From the NCBI GenBank assembly GCA_035315685.1, contig DATFXR010000101.1, positions 1 through 15,418 on the forward strand: a stretch of 15,418 nucleotides of DNA. Direction: 5' to 3'. The notes under the pieces were generated by a model that saw only the letters and a list, made by a program, of their open reading frames with translations, did not search any database and was not told where the DNA came from. This document shows positions 6,972-15,418 of the stretch, piece after piece; the stretch's first letter is position 1; each line of letters begins with the position of its first letter. The position numbers and the translations under genes were made by a program. The DNA is from QHWK01 sp035315685. GTDB taxonomy: Bacteria > Acidobacteriota > Vicinamibacteria > Vicinamibacterales > CAVVIG01.

Positions 6972-9158
6972 TCACTGTCGCGTGATGATCAACACATGCG
7001 CGGCGGAATTCGGCGACTGGACGAGTTCGATGCCGCTCTGCATCAATTCGGCGCCGGTGGCCGCGCCGAGGACACCCGTGTCGACCGACTGCACCTGGTA
7101 GCTGAAATCGGCGTCCAGCCCGTAGGGCGTGACCGTGAACCGCTGTACGCCTTCGTCGGACTGAACCGCGGTGATGACCAGCTGATCGCCGCCTGCCGCG
7201 CTCTCCTGAAGCGCATCCCACGGCGGCGGATCGGTGGTTTCCGCCTGCGGCGTGAGGAGCGTTGCCGCCGCCACGCTGATCGTGCCGCGCAGCTCCTTGT
7301 AGATCTCGACTTCGCGGCTGATGGCGCGCTCGTCGCCCTCGGCGAGGCTGTCGCTGAGAAAGCAGAGACCGAGCGCGCCGCTCATCCGGCTCCGGAAGTA
7401 CAACGACAGATCGGGCGCGTCGTGCAGCGGCTCGCCGCCGTCGCCGTGATCGGTGACGAACGACAACAGGTAGGCCGGCGGAAAGACGGCGCTCAGCCCT
7501 TCCAGGTTGTGTCGCACGTGCGATGCCGGCGCCGTACGGTCGTCCATCCAGCCGGCGTCGGAATAGCGCAGCATCCCGATGTCGAGGCGATTGCCGCCGC
7601 CCGACACGTTCTCGATCAGCAGCTCCGGATAGCGGGTTCGCAGGGCTCCCAGCAGATCGTACAGACCGGAGAAGTGCGCGAAGTTGCCGTCGGTCGGGCC
7701 GTGACCGTGGCCGCCGCGATCACAGTTGATCATCATGTTGTTGTCCCACTTCACGTAGTCCGGCTGGACGTCGTCGATGAGCGCAGTCAGGTGGTCGAGG
7801 AGCGAGGCGCGTGCGGCGGCGTTGGCCAGGCAGATCTGCGCGGCATGATCCGATCCGTAGCTGCCGCCGCTCGTTGCGAGCCAGGTCTCGTCGACACCGG
7901 GTGCGCCGACGAGCGCAAGGCTCACACGCTCCGGCTCGACCCACAACCCGAACCGCATGCCGAGGTCGTGCGCGTAGTCTCGCAACGGCCGCAATCCGTT
8001 TGGAAAGCGCGCCGGGTCGGCCGTCCAGCTGCCCAGCCCGGCGTCGAAGTCGTACGAGCCGGCGATGCCGGTGTTTGCGTACCAACCGGCATCGACGACG
8101 AACAGTTCGGCGCCCATCGCTGCGACGCGGGTCATCTCGGCGCGCATCGAGTCTTCGTCGATCTCGGTCCCGTACGCGAACCAGGTGTTATAGGTGACGA
8201 GCGGTGTAATCGGTCTGCCCGCGCGGATGCCGTCGAAGATGTACGAGCGCAGGGCTGACGTCGCTCCGGCCATTCCGCCGCTCGCCGCGCCGAAGACGAC
8301 GTGCGGGCCGTCGATGGCGCCGTGCACCGTCGTCGTCATCGCGGGCAATCCGGCGATCACCTGCAGGCCGGCCGACGTTCGATCGAAGGTTGCGGTCCAC
8401 GCGCCGGACCACATCAGGGCAGCGTAGAACTCGTCGCTCGCGCGCGAGCCGCCGCTCGACGGGGAGGTCGCCCCGTCGACGGCAAACCAGGGGACGGTCT
8501 GTTCGGACGCGCGATGCGCGGCGCCGAACGTCAGCTGCTTGCCGATCGCGAGCGTCTGTTGTTCGAGCGTGAACGCCGTGTCAGGCAACGTTGGGTCGGG
8601 AGCGCCGGCGGTGTCGCCATCCAGACCGGTCAGCCAGTGGATCGTCCCGGCAGCGATCACGAGCTGGATCGCGTTCAAATCGGAGAGCGCCGTTGACGCG
8701 GAGGCATACGTCGTCCATGTTTCGAACGACGGCGAGCCCGAGACGATCGCGTAGTGACGCGTCACGGTCAGATTCGCAGAGGCCAGCGTGTAGGTCGCGT
8801 CAAGTTGCAGCGCGTTGCCGCTGGTCGTCACCGTCGCATTTTCATAAGCAAAACCGTCGGCGCGATTCCCGAAGGGCAGCGTGCGCGATCCGACGTGTAC
8901 GCTCGAGTCCGGCACTGACCCGCCGGCCCACTTCTGACCTGATGGCGAGACCAGACTCACCAGCTCGAAGTCGCGTGATCGATCGATGGTGAGGGTGAGC
9001 GCCGCGCCGCCGGCGCGCAGCGTCCATGTCCCGTCGGCAGTGTCTTGTGAGATGGAAGCGTCGCCGCTGGCTGCGGGTGGCGCGGCGTCAGCCGGTGTTC
9101 CATGAAACGTGGCAGCGAGGAGAAGTATGAAAAAAGTGTGACTCGATCGTCGTCGCAT
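6972..9158 (-). CDS. Secreted GH36-type alpha-galactosidase
   Basis: The 728-aa product opens with a Sec signal peptide (MRRRSSHTFFILLLAATFHG, likely cleaved near residue 25). Residues 40-310 form the N-terminal beta-sandwich seen in GH36/melibiase enzymes. Residues 315-620 form the barrel, with VDAGWY (355-360), GLWVEPERVS (404-413), YVKWDNN (468-474; D472 as nucleophile) and YSDAGWMDD (532-540; D534 in the place of the usual S-D-x-T-D acid/base). A C-terminal beta domain follows at about 625-728. The enzyme should release terminal alpha-galactose from oligo- or polysaccharides outside the cytoplasm. Length fits GH36. The ATG at 9158 lacks a clear ribosome site. No sugar transporter or LacI-type regulator lies beside it, so it stands alone. 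Activity on alpha-galactosides is inferred from the fold; another alpha-linked sugar is possible. Confidence 0.88.
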   Translation of the reverse strand: MRRRSSHTFFILLLAATFHGTPADAAPPAASGDASISQDTADGTWTLRAGGAALTLTIDRSRDFELVSLVSPSGQKWAGGSVPDSSVHVGSRTLPFGNRADGFAYENATVTTSGNALQLDATYTLASANLTVTRHYAIVSGSPSFETWTTYASASTALSDLNAIQLVIAAGTIHWLTGLDGDTAGAPDPTLPDTAFTLEQQTLAIGKQLTFGAAHRASEQTVPWFAVDGATSPSSGGSRASDEFYAALMWSGAWTATFDRTSAGLQVIAGLPAMTTTVHGAIDGPHVVFGAASGGMAGATSALRSYIFDGIRAGRPITPLVTYNTWFAYGTEIDEDSMRAEMTRVAAMGAELFVVDAGWYANTGIAGSYDFDAGLGSWTADPARFPNGLRPLRDYAHDLGMRFGLWVEPERVSLALVGAPGVDETWLATSGGSYGSDHAAQICLANAAARASLLDHLTALIDDVQPDYVKWDNNMMINCDRGGHGHGPTDGNFAHFSGLYDLLGALRTRYPELLIENVSGGGNRLDIGMLRYSDAGWMDDRTAPASHVRHNLEGLSAVFPPAYLLSFVTDHGDGGEPLHDAPDLSLYFRSRMSGALGLCFLSDSLAEGDERAISREVEIYKELRGTISVAAATLLTPQAETTDPPPWDALQESAAGGDQLVITAVQSDEGVQRFTVTPYGLDADFSYQVQSVDTGVLGAATGAELMQSGIELVQSPNSAAHVLIITRQ

Positions 9159-9428
9159 GCGTTGGCGCTCGATCGCGCTGCATGTGTTGGACCAGCCAAG
9201 CGGTCACCATGTCACAGGCATTTACAGTGGATCGACCGGCGATGCGAGGACACCGCGACCACTTTCGCGGACGCGATCGCGCCCGATGTCCATTGCATGT
9301 TCTTGACGAACGACGTCGCGTCTCAGCGATCGGTGTCGTTCGTGTCCTGTTGTCGCCAGTTATCGACTGCGGATCGGCGGCGCGCCGCCGCTCATAGTGG
9401 ACGGACGACGATCTGCTAGCATCACGCG
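9159..9428. other. Divergent intergenic region between galactosidase and D-aminoacylase-like gene
   Basis: The 270-base gap should hold the promoters of both divergent genes. I see a perfect 16-bp palindrome, CGGCGGCGCGCCGCCG (9375-9390), and a TTGACG at 9303-9308, but no convincing -35/-10 pair and no credible gene. The palindrome could be an operator or chance in GC-rich DNA. Confidence 0.4.
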
Positions 9429-11129
9429 ATGGGTTGCCTACGACGGGTGGCATGTGCGGCGGTGATCATCGTCGCCGTTGGTCTTGCGGCAGAGCCGGCT
9501 GGGCAGCGGCCTCGCTACGATCTTGTAATCAGCAACGGCCGCATCGTCGACGGCACCGGCGCGCCGTGGTTTCGCGGCGACGTCGCGATCGCCGGTGACC
9601 GGATTGCGGCCGTCGGCGCGATCGCCGATCGCGGCGGTGCGCAGACGCTCGACGCGACCGATCTCGTGGTCGCGCCCGGGTTCATCGACATGCTCGGCCA
9701 GTCGGAGTTCAACGTGCTCGTGGACGGCCGCGCGGCGAGCAAGATCCTGCAAGGCATCACGACGGAAGTCACCGGCGAGGGATCGTCGATCGCGCCGGTG
9801 AACGATCGGCTGATCGCCGAAGCGGCGCCGCAGGCACGCGCCTTCGGCGTCGCGCAGGACTGGCGGACGCTCGGCGACTACTTCAAGCGGCTCGCGGACC
9901 GCTCGCGGCCGGCAATCAACGTCGCGACGTTCGTCGGCGCTGGCGGCCTGCGCAACTACGTGATCGGCAAAGCCGACCGTCAGGCGACGCCGGCGGAGCT
10001 CGAGCAGATGAAGGCCCTGGTGGCGGCGGCGATGGAGCAGGGCGCGCTCGGCGTCAGCACCTCGCTGCAGTACGTCCCCGATCGATTCGCGCCGACGAGC
10101 GAGCTCGTCGAGCTGGCGAAGGTCGCCGCAACCTACGGCGGCGTCTACTTCACCCATCAGCGATCGGAGAGCGCGCGCATCCTCGAGTCGCTCGACGAGG
10201 TGTTCACCATCGCCGAGCAGGCGCGCATTCCCGCCGAGATCTGGCATCTGAAGACGGCCTACAAAGCGAACTTCGGCCGGATGCCGGAGGTGCTGCGGCG
10301 GCTGGAGGCGGCGCGCGCCCGCGGTCTCGACGTGACCGCGGATCAGTATCCGTACACGCGCGCGTCGAATGGTCTGGACTCGTGCATCCCGCTCTGGGCA
10401 CGCGAGGGCGGCATCGACAAGCTGATCGAGCGCCTGAAGGATCCCGCGACGCGCGAGCGGATCAAGAAAGGCATGGACGATTCGAACGCGACGACGTGGG
10501 AGAACCAGTGGTACGGCGCGAACGGCGGCGATGGTGTGATGGTGTCCAGCGTGCTCGACCCGGCGCTGCGGAAATACGAAGGGATGACGCTGACCGAGAT
10601 TGGCAGGGCGATGGGCAAGGATCCACGCGACGCCGTCATCGATCTGGTCGTCGCCGACAAGGGCGAGACGTCGGTGATCACCCAGATCATGGAAGAAAGC
10701 GACGTGCGGGCGGCGTTGACGCATCCGCTGGTCGGTGTCGGGACCGACTCGGGCGCGAAGGCTGCCGACGGCAAACTGTCCGAGTCGAAATCACATCCGC
10801 GCGCGTGGGGCACCTTCCCGCGCATCCTCGGTCATTACGTCCGCGACGAGCATCTCCTGCCACTCGAGGAAGCCATTCGGAAGATGACGTCCAAGGCCGC
10901 CGCCCGCGTCCACCTGACCGACCGCGGCATCCTGAGGCCGGGCATGGCGGCGGACATCACCGTGTTCGACGCGGCCACGATTCGGGACGTCGCGACGTTC
11001 GACGACCCGAACCGCTACTCGCTGGGCATCAAGCACGTCTTCGTCAACGGCCGGCGTGTCGTTTCTGACGGTGCCATCACCAGTGAACGGCCGGGACGGC
11101 CGCTCCGCGGGCCGGGCTATCGCAATTAA
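9429..11129 (+). CDS. Exported D-aminoacylase-like amidohydrolase with altered metal-site residues
   Basis: The product has 566 aa. Residues 1-25 are a Sec-type signal (CLRRVACAAVIIVAVGLAA). The rest follows the N-acyl-D-amino-acid deacylase family: DLVISNGRIVDGTGAPWFRGDVAI, APGFIDMLGQSEFN (83-95), ITTEVTGEG (110-118), GVYFTHQRSE (H243), AEIWHLK (H273), DVTADQYPY (301-309), VGVGTDSGA (D440) and AADITVFDA. Known members carry an HxH after PGFID and a metal-binding Cys in an N-C-G motif. Here the first is LGQ (89-91) and the second is GEG (E117), while two His and the catalytic Asp remain. This may be a divergent subfamily with one metal, or with Glu in place of Cys. No Shine-Dalgarno is visible before ATG 9429. 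The last codon (AAT) and the TAA lie inside the downstream repeat. Substrate is uncertain. Confidence 0.87.
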   Translation: MGCLRRVACAAVIIVAVGLAAEPAGQRPRYDLVISNGRIVDGTGAPWFRGDVAIAGDRIAAVGAIADRGGAQTLDATDLVVAPGFIDMLGQSEFNVLVDGRAASKILQGITTEVTGEGSSIAPVNDRLIAEAAPQARAFGVAQDWRTLGDYFKRLADRSRPAINVATFVGAGGLRNYVIGKADRQATPAELEQMKALVAAAMEQGALGVSTSLQYVPDRFAPTSELVELAKVAATYGGVYFTHQRSESARILESLDEVFTIAEQARIPAEIWHLKTAYKANFGRMPEVLRRLEAARARGLDVTADQYPYTRASNGLDSCIPLWAREGGIDKLIERLKDPATRERIKKGMDDSNATTWENQWYGANGGDGVMVSSVLDPALRKYEGMTLTEIGRAMGKDPRDAVIDLVVADKGETSVITQIMEESDVRAALTHPLVGVGTDSGAKAADGKLSESKSHPRAWGTFPRILGHYVRDEHLLPLEEAIRKMTSKAAARVHLTDRGILRPGMAADITVFDAATIRDVATFDDPNRYSLGIKHVFVNGRRVVSDGAITSERPGRPLRGPGYRN

Positions 11130-11205
11130 GAATTGAGAATTAAGAATTAAGAATGTGTGACTGCATTCGACGAATTCTTAAGTCTTAATTCCTTAATTCT
11201 TAATT
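11124..11205. repeat. Inverted heptamer-repeat element A (AATTAAG type)
   Basis: The left arm (11124-11154) is four heptamers of consensus AATTRAG plus AAT. The right arm on the minus strand (11205 down to 11177) is four heptamers (one followed by an extra G), then AATTCGTCG (11176-11168). The 13-base spacer is GTGTGACTGCATT. The element is AT-rich in GC-rich surroundings. It contains the last sense codon and TAA of the upstream gene and ends 4 bases before the DedA ATG, so it makes up the whole gap between the two genes. It is homologous to the element at 12718-12816. Confidence 0.92.
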
Positions 11206-11209
11206 GCCC

Positions 11210-11803
11210 ATGCCGGAGTGGCTGCTTGATCTCTTCGGGCGCTATGGATATGCGGTGGTGTTCTTCGGCATCTTCCTCGAGAACACCGGGCTGCCGGTTC
11301 CTGGAGAGACCGCGCTGCTCGCGGGTGCCGCGCTGTCGAATTTCGGTCGGCTCGAGCTGCGGTGGGTGGTCGTGACGGCGGTGGCTGGCGCCATCCTGGG
11401 CGACAACCTTGGATTCTTGATCGGCCATCACTACGGGCGCGGACTCATCGAACGGTACGGCTCGTTCGTCGGTCTGACGCGGCCGCGACTCGAGCAGTTC
11501 GATCGCTTCTTCCTTCGCCACGGTGGACGCACGGTGTTCATCGCGCGGTTCGTCACCGGGCTGCGCGTCTTCGGCGCGCTGCTCGCCGGCGCGAGCGGCC
11601 TCGGATGGCCGACGTTCCTCCTCTACAATGCGGCGGGCGCGGTGTCGTGGTCGATTGCGATCGCGGCTGCCGGCTACACGCTGGCGTACAGCTGGGAGAC
11701 GCTCGAGCGGTGGATCGGCCGCAGCGGTCTCGTCGGTCTCGCGCTGGTCGTGGCCGCCGGCGTCATCGGCTTTCTGCGCAGCAGCCGGAAACAGGGCTCA
11801 TGA
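11210..11803 (+). CDS. DedA/SNARE-associated family membrane protein
   Basis: The product has 197 aa from ATG 11210. An in-frame TTG at 11204 would lie within the repeat and is unlikely to be the start. Family motifs are FLENTGLPVPGETALLAGA (E24, E33), GDNLGFLIGHHYGR (64-77) and FLRHGGRTVFIARFVTGLRVFGALLAGASG (R113, R119), with hydrophobic segments at about 13-30, 35-75, 105-160 and 171-190. DedA proteins are inner-membrane proteins linked to lipid flipping (undecaprenyl phosphate or phospholipids) and proton-dependent membrane homeostasis; the acidic and Arg residues needed in E. coli homologues appear to be conserved. No Shine-Dalgarno precedes the start because the upstream bases belong to repeat A. 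The stop overlaps the next start as ATGA, which points to translational coupling with the MBL hydrolase. Length is normal for the family. Confidence 0.93.
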   Translation: MPEWLLDLFGRYGYAVVFFGIFLENTGLPVPGETALLAGAALSNFGRLELRWVVVTAVAGAILGDNLGFLIGHHYGRGLIERYGSFVGLTRPRLEQFDRFFLRHGGRTVFIARFVTGLRVFGALLAGASGLGWPTFLLYNAAGAVSWSIAIAAAGYTLAYSWETLERWIGRSGLVGLALVVAAGVIGFLRSSRKQGS

Positions 11804-12723
11804 TTACACTCGCGGCCGGCGTCTCGTACATCGACCTCAATTTCCTCGGCGTGCGCGGTGTGATCGCGACCGCCGTGCTGCCCGGACAGGACGGCGTCGC
11901 GCTGATCGATCCGGGCCCGGCGAGCGCGTTGCCGGTGCTGCGCGCGAATCTCGAGCGCACCGGAATCGCAATCGCCGACCTCCGGACGATTCTGCTGACC
12001 CACATTCATCTCGATCACGCCGGTGCGACCGGCACGCTGGTCCGCGAGAACCCGGCGCTGCGCGTCGTGGTGCATGAACACGGCGCGCCGCACATGGTGA
12101 ATCCGGAGAAGCTGATCGCGAGCGCGTCGCAGCTCTGGCCCGGGGGCGAGATGGATCGGCTGTGGGGCGAATTCCTGCCGGTCCCGGTGGATCGGCTCGA
12201 CGTCGTCAAGGGTGGTGAGCGAATCACTGCCGGCGGCCGCGATCTCGAGATCCAGTACACCCCCGGACATGCCAACCATCACGTGAGCTACTTCGGCGCC
12301 GACACCGGCATCGCCTTCGTCGGCGACACGGCCGGCATCCGCCTGCAGGGCGACGGGTTCGTCATGCCGCCAACGCCGCCGCCGGACATCGATCTCGACA
12401 AATGGCGCGACAGCCTCACGCGAATCGCCGCGTGGCATCCGTCCACGCTGTTCGTGACGCACTTCGGGCCGTACACCACCGTGACGCCACACCTGACGGA
12501 GCTTGTCGATCACCTCGAGCTCACGAGCGGGCTCGTGAAGGCGTCGCTGACCCGAGAGGGCACCGACGCGGACCGCGAAGCGTGGTTCGCCGATGAAGTC
12601 CGGCGCCTGTTACTGCGGCGGGTGAGCGTCTCAGAGGCGCAGGCGTACGAAGTCGCCGGACGGTTGGATTTGAATTGGAAGGGGTTAGCGCGGTACTGGA
12701 GAAAGCGGGACCGGGCGAATTAG
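11800..12723 (+). CDS. MBL-fold metallo-hydrolase
   Basis: The product has 307 aa from ATG 11800, which overlaps the DedA stop by ATGA. It has a full metallo-beta-lactamase site: THIHLDHAGATG (H68, H70, D72, H73), TPGHANHH (H157), FVGDTAG (D176) and VTHFGPY (H221). This is a two-metal hydrolase site of the glyoxalase-II/RNase-Z-like superfamily. A helical C-terminal region (about 225-307) follows. There is no signal peptide, so it is likely cytoplasmic. Natural substrate cannot be read from the sequence; thioesters, lactones or phosphodiesters are possible. Coupling to DedA suggests a role at or near the membrane, perhaps on a lipid-related ester, but that is only an inference from position. 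The open frame runs upstream to 11362 within the DedA gene; the overlap start was chosen because the protein fold begins there. The last codon (AAT) and TAG lie in repeat B. Confidence 0.92.
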   Translation: MITLAAGVSYIDLNFLGVRGVIATAVLPGQDGVALIDPGPASALPVLRANLERTGIAIADLRTILLTHIHLDHAGATGTLVRENPALRVVVHEHGAPHMVNPEKLIASASQLWPGGEMDRLWGEFLPVPVDRLDVVKGGERITAGGRDLEIQYTPGHANHHVSYFGADTGIAFVGDTAGIRLQGDGFVMPPTPPPDIDLDKWRDSLTRIAAWHPSTLFVTHFGPYTTVTPHLTELVDHLELTSGLVKASLTREGTDADREAWFADEVRRLLLRRVSVSEAQAYEVAGRLDLNWKGLARYWRKRDRAN

Positions 12724-12816
12724 GAGTTTGGAATTCGGAATCTGGAATGCATTGTCACGCTGCAATCGGTGTTGGCGCGCGACGAATTCTCGATTCCAAA
12801 TTCCGAATTCCTAATT
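12718..12816. repeat. Inverted heptamer-repeat element B (AATTNGG type)
   Basis: The left arm (12718-12748) is four heptamers of type AATTNGG plus AAT. The right arm on the minus strand is four heptamers (12816 down to 12789) followed by AATTCGTCG (12788-12780). The spacer is 31 bases and shares a TGT-AC-TGCA-TCG pattern with element A, but is longer. With one 7-base unit looped out, the arms match at 23 of 24 positions. GCG flanks both ends (12715-12717 and 12817-12819), a possible 3-bp duplication. The element holds the last codon and TAG of the MBL gene and lies between convergent genes. Confidence 0.92.
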
Positions 12817-12830
12817 GCGTGAGCCCGCGA

Positions 12831-13235
12831 TCAGGCCGTGGCGCGCGCGGGCTCGACGACAACCCGTTGCTTCGGATCCACCATCAGCCGCAGCGCGAGG
12901 CCCTGCGGCCGCGCGGCCGATGGCGGCGTCACGCGGTAGACGGCGCTCAGCACGCGACCGTGCTGAAGCGAGCCCGGCAGCGCGTCCGCATCGCGGACGT
13001 CGCGTTCGAGCTGGAACTGCACGAGCCGATAGAGCGGAATCGACACCGGCGTGTGGCATTCGACGTAGACGCCGAATTCGCTCACGTTGCGCGTGACGAC
13101 GGTGGCGAAGCGGGTCGTCCCGCGCTGATCTTTCCAGGTCAGGCGCGCCGCGAGTGCAACGGTGCGCCGTTCAGCGCAGCGCTGGTTGGCGTAGACGCGG
13201 CTGGTCGCACGAGAGTCGGTCCAAGTCTGCTTCAC
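12831..13235 (-). CDS. PilZ-like domain protein
   Basis: The product has 134 aa from GTG 13235, which has TGGAG seven bases upstream on the minus strand. A TTG at 13277 would add 14 residues but has no ribosome site. Near the N-terminus is R-C-A-E-R (R19 to R23), and 27 residues after that second Arg comes NVSEFG (N50, S52, G55). Together they fit the RxxxR and (D/N)xSxxG motifs by which PilZ domains bind cyclic di-GMP. Between and after them are beta strands typical of the fold (TVALAARLTW, FGVYVECHTPV). It is a stand-alone domain with no signal peptide or membrane helix, so it may act as a cytoplasmic c-di-GMP effector on motility, polysaccharide or pilus functions. It is downstream of the sigma-54 activator on the same strand, after an AT-rich gap. 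The C-terminal half is less family-like, so the c-di-GMP role is probable rather than certain. Confidence 0.75.
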   Translation of the reverse strand: MKQTWTDSRATSRVYANQRCAERRTVALAARLTWKDQRGTTRFATVVTRNVSEFGVYVECHTPVSIPLYRLVQFQLERDVRDADALPGSLQHGRVLSAVYRVTPPSAARPQGLALRLMVDPKQRVVVEPARATA

Positions 13236-13358
13236 GTCCGGGCTCCAGGGCTGGGGGTGTGCACAAGACCGTATCAAGCTCCGGACCCTGTGCAGCCTCG
13301 TGAAGCACGCTGGTAGGGGATTAGTCCTAAGTAGTTAACAGCTAAAGGCTTAACAAAC

Positions 13359-13385
13359 TGTGCAACAAGTCAAATCTTTGTGCAA
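13359..13385. promoter_or_regulatory. Two direct TGTGCAA repeats, 20 bases apart, in an AT-rich gap
   Basis: TGTGCAA occurs at 13359-13365 and 13379-13385, start to start 20 bases, i.e. about two helical turns, on the same face of DNA. They lie in the AT-rich 13310-13425 stretch between the activator gene and the PilZ gene, about 125 bases upstream of the PilZ start. A small imperfect dyad, GTTAACAGC/GCTTAAC (13334-13354), lies beside them. They may be operator sites for the PilZ gene; no clear -35/-10 pair was found. CAGTT/AACTG (13405-13420) forms a small stem after the activator stop. Confidence 0.3.
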
Positions 13386-13425
13386 ACTGATTACTTGGTA
13401 TACGCAGTTGGTGGAAACTGGCTAT

Positions 13426-15418
<1,993 letters not shown>

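Noticed and set aside
6948..8258. Plus-strand open frame (436 aa) opposite the galactosidase
   Set aside because: Antisense shadow; no recognisable motif, and it begins within the palindrome.
9438..10724. Minus-strand open frame (428 aa) opposite the D-aminoacylase-like gene
   Set aside because: Antisense shadow with His/Arg/Leu-rich composition and no family motif.
11362..11799. Upstream extension of the MBL hydrolase frame inside the DedA gene
   Set aside because: Arg-rich shadow of DedA; the MBL fold starts at the ATG 11800.
11124..12816. The DNA between repeats A and B as a composite transposon
   Set aside because: The enclosed genes are ordinary DedA and MBL genes with the same base use as their surroundings, and no transposase or clear target duplication brackets the unit.
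12675..13316. Plus-strand open frame (213 aa) running from the MBL gene end through repeat B and opposite the PilZ gene
   Set aside because: Its first part is the repeat (SKFRIPN-type peptide) and the rest is antisense to the PilZ-like gene.

Overview
The window is a GC-rich bacterial chromosome segment, apparently complete genes packed on both strands. The gene mix suggests an Acidobacteriota-like soil or environmental bacterium: secreted amidohydrolases, a GH36 galactosidase, a serine/threonine kinase with a large membrane tail, a sigma-54 activator with a TPR/GAF front end, and short-tandem-repeat palindromes between genes. The phylum is an inference from gene style; no rRNA or other marker is present. 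No tRNA, rRNA, CRISPR array, transposase or phage gene was seen.

Layout. 1-468 (+) is the C-terminal part of an acetamidase/formamidase-family protein. 586-795 (-) is a small protein of unknown function. 1061-2458 (-) is an MBL persulfide-dioxygenase-like protein fused to two rhodanese domains (CstB-like architecture). It is divergent from 2634-4343 (+), an exported YtcJ-type amidohydrolase. That gene converges on 4403-6859 (-), a Pkn2/PknB-type kinase with an extracytoplasmic and multi-helix membrane tail. Upstream of the kinase on the same strand is 6972-9158 (-), a secreted GH36 alpha-galactosidase. It is divergent from 9429-11129 (+), a D-aminoacylase-like amidohydrolase with altered metal-site residues. 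It is followed by 11210-11803 (+), a DedA membrane protein, and 11800-12723 (+), an MBL hydrolase; these two overlap by ATGA. 12831-13235 (-) is a PilZ-like protein. 13426 to the right edge (-) is a sigma-54 activator whose N-terminus lies outside the window.

The least ordinary content is intergenic. Four elements (888-966, 6881-6970, 11124-11205, 12718-12816) share one design: two inverted arms, each built from three or four tandem copies of a short degenerate unit (7 bp or 9 bp). Two of them, at 11124 and 12718, are clearly relatives. Each left arm is exactly four heptamers plus AAT. Each right arm is four heptamers followed by AATTCGTCG. Each begins at the last sense codon of the upstream gene, so the element supplies the stop codon. 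A third starts one base after the galactosidase stop codon and is a spacerless 90-bp palindrome. The elements fill, or nearly fill, three of the gaps in which they sit, and they could act as terminators, RNA-stability elements or non-autonomous mobile repeats. The sequence alone does not decide between these.

The enzymes otherwise look like a catabolic and homeostatic set: amide, D-amino-acid and galactoside hydrolysis, sulfide/persulfide handling, and membrane and signalling functions. Apart from the DedA-MBL pair, nothing in the sequence proves that neighbours work together.
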